Shown here: positions 57,746 through 64,000 of the stretch, piece after piece
How the letters are laid out: every line of letters begins with the position of its first letter
Position numbering within the stretch: the stretch's first letter is position 1
Assembly (NCBI RefSeq): GCF_000379965.1
Contig: NZ_KB904333.1
Coordinates: 154,185-218,184, forward strand
Direction of reading: 5' to 3'
DNA: 64,000 nucleotides
Origin: Hoylesella nanceiensis DSM 19126 = JCM 15639
GTDB lineage: Bacteria; Bacteroidota; Bacteroidia; Bacteroidales; Bacteroidaceae
Notes under the pieces: model-generated
Told to the model about the DNA's origin: nothing
What the model saw: the letters and a program-made list of their open reading frames with translations, nothing else
The model's database searches: none
Program-made: the position numbers and the translations under genes

Positions 57746-60700
57746 TTACTTAAAGATTACAGAGAATGAAAGTGTGTAAGTGCGTGAGAAAGGATAACCC
57801 AAGCCTCGCTCCATCTTAACTGTTGATAATCGGAAGAGGTCGTTTGTGGTGAAGTTTAGCGACAAAACATCAACGTTTAGGCGTTTCAATAGCTTGTACT
57901 CGCTTTGTTTGAAGCGATAACCTAAGTTGATACTTGCCATACGTAACTCATTATCTTTCATGATAAAACGGTCTGATGCTGGTGTTTGAGAACCGTTAAG
58001 GTCGATCATTTTGTATTTAGCTACATCGCCAGGTTTACGCCAACGGTCTTGAGCAGCACGCTTATCAAGGTTGTAAGCAATGTTACTGTTTTCTATTTTG
58101 TCTACTAATGTTTGGTTATATACAATTCCTCCCCACTTATAAGTGAAGCCTAAAGTACATGAAAAGTCTTTCCAATTGACTGAAGAACTTATTGTTCCAC
58201 TTACTTTTGGTGTGGTGTCACCTACTGGAACTTTATCAACTGCGTCCCACTTGAAGGTTCTTTCTCCATCACGAGTTAAGAAAACCTCTTGTCCTGTCAT
58301 TGGATCTATACCCAAAGAACGCACGGTGTAGTAAGTAGTTGTTGACTTTCCTTCTTGATAAACAGGTAAAGGTGCAGACTTAGACTTAAGTTGTTCCTCG
58401 TTCATCTTACGCAAATAATCTGAAATCTTGCGTATTTTGTTTCTGTTATGGTTCATACCTACAGCCACAGTCCAATAGAATTGCTTGCGAAGATTTTGCA
58501 AAGCAATGATATTAAGCGTTGCATCGAAACCTGCATTTTGTAGCTCTCCTGCATTAATCATTTGCGATTCGAAACCTGTAGAAGGCGCTAAATCGTAGTT
58601 AGTTAGCAGTTGTCGGCTAATATTATTATAGTAGTTGAACGACAAGTTGATTCTGTTTTTCCACACACCGACATCTACTCCAAGGCTCATATTATCGGTT
58701 TTGGTCCACTTAATGTCGGTATTATTCAATCGAGAAAGCACCGAACCAAGAGTTGAGAACGATGTATATGGGCGCATAGTACGGCTGAATGTGTAGTATT
58801 CTATAGCGTCGGCAGGACTTGAATTCTGTGAACCTGTCACACCATAAGTTGCTCTAAACACTAAGTTTGAAACGTAACCGCTGAGCCATTTCTCTCTATA
58901 TGCGTTCCATCTTGCACCAATACTCCAGAAAGGAGTTAAGCTATGGTCGGCATAACGTGATGTTACTTCACTGCTAATGTTCCAGTCTAACGAATAACGA
59001 TTATCGTAACTGTAAGACAACTGTGTGATGAATCCCATCGTTCTAGATATCGCTTCAGATCCACTTGGATTGGTTGTCATCTTGTTTCCGAATATAAAAT
59101 CGTCCATATGAGGGTCTGGATAGCCCACCGCAGATAGGTTAACATAATTGCTTCTGTCTTCACTTAAGGTCCAGTTTCCAAAGACACTGAATAGGTGTTT
59201 GCGTAAAGACATGTTCCAGTTCAAACCTAAGTTGCTCGACCATGAAGTCATTTCACCAGTGTTTTTGGTGTAGCTTCCTCTCAAAGTCTTATCCAATTCA
59301 GTTAAGAAAGAGGTGTGTTCAGCAGGTAAGAAACGCTCAGAACGAGCCATACCACGTTGATAAGAGAGGTTTTCTGTTAGTCGAAGATTTTTCAATAAAC
59401 GACATTCGAGGTTCAAAGTAGCAGCAATATTGGTGCTACTGGTAAGGTCTTTAATACCTACATTGGCATTAAATAGAGGGTTAGCGATAGGCACACTGCC
59501 CGCACCTGTATGGTTATCGAGTTGTCTTAGATATTCTCCAAACTCATTAGTTGGACGATAATAAGGATTTACTCGAGTGTATTCGGCGAACGAACCGTAT
59601 GGAGAATTATGGCCACCACTTTCTGAAAGGTTCAAAGCAGCACCAATAGTGATATTCTCTTTACGATAAGTCATGTTGAAGTTGATACTCTTTATATTTT
59701 GACTTGAACCCTTCATTACACCAGGAGTGAATGTAGTATTAAGGTCTAAGCTATATCTAAAGACATCAGTACCACCCGAAGCAGATAGAGAATGACGATG
59801 TTGGAAAGCTGTTCTCAATGGTTTACTGAGCCAATAGGTATCTACTCCAGCAAGAACATTGCGCAACAAAGAATTGTAACGATTCATACTTTTATCGTTA
59901 GTTGGATCGTAAACGCCTGCATCCCACTCCATTTGAAGTTTCTCTTTTGCGTTCATCAACTTATAATCGGTTAGGTCTGGGCTTTGAATTGTTAGTCCAC
60001 CATTATAGCTAACCGATAGAACTCCATCAGGAGCAACCTTTGTTTCGATTACAACAACACCATTAGAAGCACGTGAACCATAGATTGCTGTAGCTGCAGC
60101 GTCTTTTAATATGGTTACATTTTCGATACGTTCGGGGTCTAATTGCAAGATGCGACTCATAGAAACGATAAGTCCATCGAGCACGAATAGAGGTGTATTG
60201 GGGCGACTAGAGACGTTGTCTAGAAGCAAATCCATACTATTTAGAGATGCTGTTGTACCGAGGTTTTGGTCTCCACGAATAAGGAATTCGGGCTGAGCGT
60301 TAGGGTCTGAGCCTCTAGTATTGCTCTCTAACACTTTAAAACTGGGGTCATAGAATTGCAAACTCTTTAAGATATTGGTTGGATTAAGCTTGCGCAACTC
60401 ATCTCCTTTCACTGATACATAGTTACCAGTAAAGCTTGATTTACTTCTACGACTAATACCTGTTACCACTACTTCGTCTACCATTTGACCGTCAGGTTTA
60501 AGCGCAATCTTCATAGTTGTGCTTTCTTTGGTCACTTGTAGCGACACTGCTTCGTATCCCATGTACGACACTTTGATTGAAGCTTTGCGTGGAACTTGTA
60601 GTGAGAACTTACCGTTTACGTCTGTAATACTGCCTCGAACACCATCTTTTTGTGTGCCGTCTGTCACCATAACAGTTGCTCCTACCAACGTTTCTTTGGT

Positions 60701-61114
60701 CTTTGCATCGATCACAACGCCTTCGATATGCAACATTTTCTTGGCATCTTCATCTCTTGTATACGATGAAACAATAATATGTCGACCGACTTCATAACGT
60801 ATTAAGACGTTTTGGTCACCAATAAGACGTCCTAATACCTTGTCAAGAGGCATGTCCTTCACATTGAGTGTAGTAGGGCTTGCAATACCAACAAGGGCAA
60901 CTTCTTGAAATTCAATAGTGGCTTCGGCTTGTTTTGCCACTTTTTCAAGAACCTTTCCCAAAGGCTCATTACTTACACGTAGCGTCACCTTGGTATTTTT
61001 CCAATCGTCAATGGCTGCATTTTGTGCCTGCACTTTGACGACAAACAATTGCATAATGCATAGCATTAGCAGCCATACAAAAGCTGTTGGATGGTTATTT
61101 ACTGTTTTTTTCAT
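57746..61114 (-). CDS. SusC-family TonB-dependent transducer with N-terminal STN domain
   Basis: A 1122-residue outer-membrane transporter with an extra signalling domain. Signal peptide ends near VKVQA-Q31. The STN (secretin/TonB N-terminal) domain is about 41-116 (VTLRVSNEPLGKVLEKVAKQ; LNVKDMPLDKVLGRLI). CarboxypepD_reg is about 128-207; the TonB box is MVDEVVVTGISRR (211-223); plug with LKSLQFYDPSFKVLES, LFVLDGLIVSMSRI and LKDAAATAIYGSRASNGVVV; barrel to LSFSVIFK. The STN domain is the kind that touches a FecR anti-sigma protein, one of which is encoded divergently at 62,715. It lies 122 bp after the DUF4369-like gene. Confidence 0.95.
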   Translation of the reverse strand: MKKTVNNHPTAFVWLLMLCIMQLFVVKVQAQNAAIDDWKNTKVTLRVSNEPLGKVLEKVAKQAEATIEFQEVALVGIASPTTLNVKDMPLDKVLGRLIGDQNVLIRYEVGRHIIVSSYTRDEDAKKMLHIEGVVIDAKTKETLVGATVMVTDGTQKDGVRGSITDVNGKFSLQVPRKASIKVSYMGYEAVSLQVTKESTTMKIALKPDGQMVDEVVVTGISRRSKSSFTGNYVSVKGDELRKLNPTNILKSLQFYDPSFKVLESNTRGSDPNAQPEFLIRGDQNLGTTASLNSMDLLLDNVSSRPNTPLFVLDGLIVSMSRILQLDPERIENVTILKDAAATAIYGSRASNGVVVIETKVAPDGVLSVSYNGGLTIQSPDLTDYKLMNAKEKLQMEWDAGVYDPTNDKSMNRYNSLLRNVLAGVDTYWLSKPLRTAFQHRHSLSASGGTDVFRYSLDLNTTFTPGVMKGSSQNIKSINFNMTYRKENITIGAALNLSESGGHNSPYGSFAEYTRVNPYYRPTNEFGEYLRQLDNHTGAGSVPIANPLFNANVGIKDLTSSTNIAATLNLECRLLKNLRLTENLSYQRGMARSERFLPAEHTSFLTELDKTLRGSYTKNTGEMTSWSSNLGLNWNMSLRKHLFSVFGNWTLSEDRSNYVNLSAVGYPDPHMDDFIFGNKMTTNPSGSEAISRTMGFITQLSYSYDNRYSLDWNISSEVTSRYADHSLTPFWSIGARWNAYREKWLSGYVSNLVFRATYGVTGSQNSSPADAIEYYTFSRTMRPYTSFSTLGSVLSRLNNTDIKWTKTDNMSLGVDVGVWKNRINLSFNYYNNISRQLLTNYDLAPSTGFESQMINAGELQNAGFDATLNIIALQNLRKQFYWTVAVGMNHNRNKIRKISDYLRKMNEEQLKSKSAPLPVYQEGKSTTTYYTVRSLGIDPMTGQEVFLTRDGERTFKWDAVDKVPVGDTTPKVSGTISSSVNWKDFSCTLGFTYKWGGIVYNQTLVDKIENSNIAYNLDKRAAQDRWRKPGDVAKYKMIDLNGSQTPASDRFIMKDNELRMASINLGYRFKQSEYKLLKRLNVDVLSLNFTTNDLFRLSTVKMERGLGYPFSRTYTLSFSVIFK

Positions 61115-61236
61115 CGGTAAGCGGTATTATATTTATACTATAAATAATCAAGACTACTGCTAAAACATTTGGTTGTAGATTATAAATTCAGATTGATTTG
61201 TTTAGGTTGAAGTTGTTAAAGGAATAAGAGATCAAC

Positions 61237-62217
61237 TTATTCTAACAGCTTGTCAAGAATCTGTAGATAATCTTTATTGATGTTGTAGTTGTTTTTGTAT
61301 TCGAGATAAAGAGGGCGTACACGTTCTAACTCTTTTCCATTGCGAGTGTAGTTCACAAGAAGTTGATAAAGCACAGCATCTCTCTGTGTGCCTGAATAGA
61401 ATGTAGATAGAGCTTTAAACATATCTTCTAACTGACGTGGGGCAGTGTATGCTCGTTGAGCTTGAGTAGCTTTTTTCTCGTTTTCGTAGAAACAATAACG
61501 CATTAAGAAGCTCACATAATCAGGCGAAGCCAATGCGCCTTCGGTAGAACGAAGCTTTACTCCGTCCATAATTTTCCAATAATCGCCAATACCTTGGTCG
61601 CTAATAGCAAGCTTTCTGGTTTCTGCATACATCTGAGGGTATTCCATAAAAGATGTATATGCAGCCGCTTCGGTTGTCGACAATATATATTCTGCAGCAA
61701 GAGGAGCAAGTTGTTTTCCTGCTTTCTTCACCATCTCTTGAACCTTTGTAAGCAAGATTCGAGAATCTTCAATACGTTTTTGGGGTTTAATATCTACCAC
61801 AACACAAGCCAATAATTGAGACTTGTATCGCATCTGACGCTTTAAATCAGAAATGCTCTGTAACATGTTATTTGCGGCCACTGCTTTCTTGTCTCCTGAA
61901 AACATTGCTTTTGGAGGCAAATTGTTATCATATTGCACTGTAATATGAATGCTATCACCAGGCAATAGCAATGCATTTACTTGCCCATTTAAAAGCATGC
62001 AAACTAAACTCTTGGTGTTGAACGAATATAAATGCTCTTCACCTGGGTTGTTATGGAACTCTGCATTAAAGAAAGGCGACTGCAAACAATCGAAATAAAC
62101 CATCTCACGTTTGTAGCCATTTACCTCTGCACTGAGTGTTGTTTTTCGCTGGGCAAAACCACTTAAGGCAAAAAATAGAAGTAATCCCAGGATAAGGTTA
62201 GATTTCTTTAGTGTCAT
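61237..62217 (-). CDS. DUF4369-like exported protein without thioredoxin domain
   Basis: A 326-residue exported protein (signal peptide ending LSGFA-Q22). The N-terminal half (VNGYKREMVYFDCLQSPFFN; ALLLPGDSIHITVQYDNN) and the following helices match the first two-thirds of TlpA proteins of this group (DUF4369 plus helical spacer), but the chain ends in LDKLLE where the thioredoxin domain would begin. There is no trace of a lost thioredoxin domain in the 122 bp that follow, so this looks like a settled form, not a recent truncation. It is first in the operon; TAACTTTG at 62,338-62,345 (minus) is the promoter candidate. Confidence 0.7.
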   Translation of the reverse strand: MTLKKSNLILGLLLFFALSGFAQRKTTLSAEVNGYKREMVYFDCLQSPFFNAEFHNNPGEEHLYSFNTKSLVCMLLNGQVNALLLPGDSIHITVQYDNNLPPKAMFSGDKKAVAANNMLQSISDLKRQMRYKSQLLACVVVDIKPQKRIEDSRILLTKVQEMVKKAGKQLAPLAAEYILSTTEAAAYTSFMEYPQMYAETRKLAISDQGIGDYWKIMDGVKLRSTEGALASPDYVSFLMRYCFYENEKKATQAQRAYTAPRQLEDMFKALSTFYSGTQRDAVLYQLLVNYTRNGKELERVRPLYLEYKNNYNINKDYLQILDKLLE

Positions 62218-62337
62218 TTTCTAAATGTTTATGGTTAGAAATTAAATTGTATCAAAGGCGAATATGATTTGAGTTCTAAAATATTTAGATTTTAGTTCGC
62301 TACAAACCACATGTCTCTTTATTTTTTCTCGACTTTA

Positions 62338-62345
62338 CAAAGTTA
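62338..62345 (-). promoter_or_regulatory. -7 box for the STN-SusC operon
   Basis: The reverse complement is TAACTTTG; leader about 115 nt to the ATG at 62,217. Confidence 0.5.
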
Positions 62346-62714
62346 TGCTATTTTATTTATCGTTCATTTTATTTTTAGACTAAAAAACGTTAATAATTTA
62401 TGTTTTAAGGTCCTTTTTATTTCCCACTCTCTATATATTAGAATAGGTGTAAACCAATAATTATCCTTTTAAGACTTATCAACTGCTTTTAGTTTTCATT
62501 TTTCCGACAATTCTATATCAACTTGAATGAGATTGTTTTCACGCTACTTCACTTTCAATAAAAATAATTTATTAAAGAAAATAACAAACCTCACTACCCT
62601 ACTTGCTATGCTTTTCCGTCAAAGATATAGCTAAAGGCCTCAATATTCTATCAGATTTGAGCCACTACGACTTAAACAATAATTGACAATCATTTAATAA
62701 TTACCTAAAAAGAC
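62346..62714. other. Divergent regulatory gap between the DUF4369-like and FecR genes
   Basis: No gene and in particular no ECF sigma factor. Strings TTATCCTTTTAAG and AACTGCTTTTAG (about 62,456-62,499) resemble two type-2 units of the 22-bp arrays but spacing is off by two; possibly a decayed array. Confidence 0.3.
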
Positions 62715-63590
62715 ATGTCTTTTGACAAGAATACTCAACCGAAAGAAGATGGTTTTCGCTTTACACCTGAGCAAGCATTTCAGCTGTTTAAAGAGCGTAT
62801 AGCTACTCAAGAAGAGAAAGAAAAGCAGAACAAAAAGCTTAAATGGAGCATTGTTTGTAGCACAGTTGCACTTGGAGTTGTTCTAAGTGTGGCACTCATC
62901 ACCTGCCTATTTATTTCTCCTCGCCTGGCAAACACTGCCCCAAAAGGTGTTTGGATGGAAGTTCCTATGGGTTCAACAAGTCGCATTGTGCTTCCAGATG
63001 GTAGTATTGCGCACCTCAATGAGAATTCTCATTTAACCTATTCGCATCTCTTTGGCATAAAAAACAGAGAGATAAAGATGAGCGGAGAATGTTATTTTGA
63101 GGTAAAAAAGAACGAGAAACAGCCTTTTATTGTGTTTTCAGATGCCATGAAAGTACAAGTATTGGGCACCAAGTTCAACGTTAGAGATTATCCCAACAGC
63201 AGTCGTTCGTGTGTAGCTTTGCTCGAAGGTAAAGTGACAGCAAGCAACATTAAAGACGAAACAAATAGCTATGAGCTTCGTCCTAATCAACAAATCACGC
63301 TCGATAAACATACAGGTGAAATGCAGATCGAAGATATCCACAACACAAAAGAATTGTTATGGACGTCTGAAGAACTTGCTTTAAACGGGAAACCACTTAC
63401 AGATATCACTTATATCTTATCGCAACGCTATCATGTAAACATTGTTATTAGTAACGATTCGATGCGTAAATTGCGTTTTGGAGGTAGCTTATCGCTTAAA
63501 AATCAGCACATCAACGAAGTGCTCGACGTATTGAAAAGCACTGGTAAAATAAGATACAGAACAAAGAATAACACCATTGTTATTTATTAA
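62715..63590 (+). CDS. FecR-family anti-sigma factor
   Basis: A 291-residue inner-membrane anti-sigma regulator. A cytoplasmic N-terminal tail (1-43, charged and helical) should hold an ECF sigma factor. One membrane helix is at about 44-68 (SIVCSTVALGVVLSVALITC). The periplasmic FecR domain (about 80-178) has VPMGSTSRIVLPDGSIAHLN, GECYFEVKKNEKQPFIV and VLGTKFNVRDY; a DUF4974 domain (about 222-291) ends in KIRYRTKNNTIVIY. In this system substrate binding to a SusC transporter with an STN domain releases the sigma factor. The matching STN-SusC is divergent, 1.6 kb away. The sigma gene normally just upstream of fecR is missing here. Confidence 0.92.
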   Translation: MSFDKNTQPKEDGFRFTPEQAFQLFKERIATQEEKEKQNKKLKWSIVCSTVALGVVLSVALITCLFISPRLANTAPKGVWMEVPMGSTSRIVLPDGSIAHLNENSHLTYSHLFGIKNREIKMSGECYFEVKKNEKQPFIVFSDAMKVQVLGTKFNVRDYPNSSRSCVALLEGKVTASNIKDETNSYELRPNQQITLDKHTGEMQIEDIHNTKELLWTSEELALNGKPLTDITYILSQRYHVNIVISNDSMRKLRFGGSLSLKNQHINEVLDVLKSTGKIRYRTKNNTIVIY

Positions 63591-63819
63591 TTCTTATCTC
63601 AAAAACCAACAAAGATCTAACAATCGACTTACTTCTAAATAAGGAAAAGCTGTTCAACCTATAGCTTTCAACAATCAGAAAAAGAACAACTCAATAATAA
63701 TAACTAACTAAAGTTTCCCACCCAAATAAATAGATAGAAAAATAACAGTTTGTCGAATTTTCTTTGTAAATTAGTAATCGCTAAAGAACTGATTTTAAAG
63801 ACAAGACAACAAAACTGTT
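63591..63819. other. Gap between fecR and the transposase, probably including the IS left end
   Basis: AT-rich with no terminator after fecR. The insertion-sequence left end should lie in about 63,700-63,815, but without the right end its repeat cannot be defined. Confidence 0.3.
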
Positions 63820-64000
63820 ATGGAAGCAAAAATAGAGAAAATAAGTGAGTTATCCAAACTTTTGAGTGTTAAAACCCGAATGAGTGATGATTTATTTCAT
63901 CTTTTTGGCAAGTTTGGCATCGGTCACCTATTATCTCGCCTTTCATTGGAGAAACAGGACGGAGTTTCGGCTTCGGAGTTGCTCCTCTCTCTTTGCCTCT
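63820..64000 (+). CDS. Transposase N terminus (IS4-like), truncated by window edge
   Basis: An ATG at 63,820 opens a frame with no stop to the edge, giving 60 residues: MEAKIEKISELSKLLSVKTR, then MSDDLFHLFGKFGIGHLLSR, then LSLEKQDGVSASELLLSLCL. The FGIGHLLSRLSLEKQxGVSASELLLSLCL pattern is the start of a common Bacteroidetes transposase, I believe of the IS4 type. The DDE catalytic part is outside. It would be an insertion next to fecR and could have displaced the expected SusCD partner of fecR on that side. Confidence 0.65.
   Translation, partial: MEAKIEKISELSKLLSVKTRMSDDLFHLFGKFGIGHLLSRLSLEKQDGVSASELLLSLCL

Noticed and set aside
62715-63590. fecR as part of the minus-strand SusCD operon
   Set aside because: It is on the opposite strand with a 497-bp gap; only functional pairing through STN is proposed.

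Overview
The window reads as a chromosomal segment of a host-associated Bacteroidales bacterium, most likely a Prevotellaceae member. The DNA is AT-rich, promoters have the Bacteroidetes -7 box (TAnnTTTG, mostly TATATTTG, TAACTTTG or TACTTTTG) instead of a sigma-70 -10 box, and the gene content is typical of that order: SusC/SusD pairs, HmuY/HmuR-type haem uptake, surface lipoproteins with an acidic stretch after the lipobox cysteine, BspA-like leucine-rich repeat proteins, TlpA/DUF4369 proteins, FecR and many secreted glycosidases. No rRNA, tRNA or CRISPR array was seen.

Layout. (1) 1-12,955 is an accessory glycan region: the end of a GH95 fucosidase, a BACON/LRR lipoprotein, a thioredoxin-like protein, a GH5 mannanase, a GH109-type enzyme and a GH29 fucosidase. 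Three likely defence or nuclease genes lie between them: an Abi_2 HEPN protein, a second protein with a HEPN-like motif, and a PD-(D/E)XK nuclease. Two decayed insertion-like elements (about 720-1073 and 3755-3920) share terminal repeats that carry outward-facing promoters. (2) 13,060-19,995 is an AraC regulator divergent from a complete ABC export operon (TolC, HlyD/YbhG, YbhF, YbhS, YbhR). (3) 20,702-26,854 holds CutC, a large transglutaminase-fold protein and a GH20 hexosaminidase fused to LRR repeats. (4) 27,488-33,719 is a haem locus (LRR lipoprotein, small lipoprotein, HmuR-like receptor, HmuY-like haemophore, membrane protein). (5) 34,192-49,069 looks like one ten-gene minus-strand operon: FecA-like receptor, SusC, SusD, a metallopeptidase-fold lipoprotein with a lost HExxH, DUF4302, DUF4856-like and other surface proteins, ending with an LRR_5 protein and a terminator. 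A perfect 8-4-8 palindrome sits at its promoter. (6) 49,705-62,217 is a seven-gene minus-strand operon: DUF4369-like protein, SusC with an STN signalling domain, SusD, DUF4843, PKD-like lipoprotein and two TlpA-type proteins. A divergent FecR anti-sigma gene (62,715) probably pairs with the STN domain. (7) From 63,820 a transposase gene runs off the right edge.

The least expected signal is a family of short tandem arrays in six intergenic regions (8,538; 20,173; 24,371; 27,194; 33,922; 54,864). Each has four or five degenerate 22-bp units with AA(A)A at positions 1-4 and TTT(T) near 12-15, so A/T tracts recur every 11 bp in helical phase. The unit core is a near-palindrome. I know of no described element matching it; it could be a curved-DNA or nucleoid-protein site, a mobile repeat, or a source of paired hairpins.

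Limits: all family calls come from reading the translations and motifs without database searches. Promoter and terminator calls are visual. Function inside the two large SusCD operons (metal, haem or peptide capture) is inferred from neighbours.
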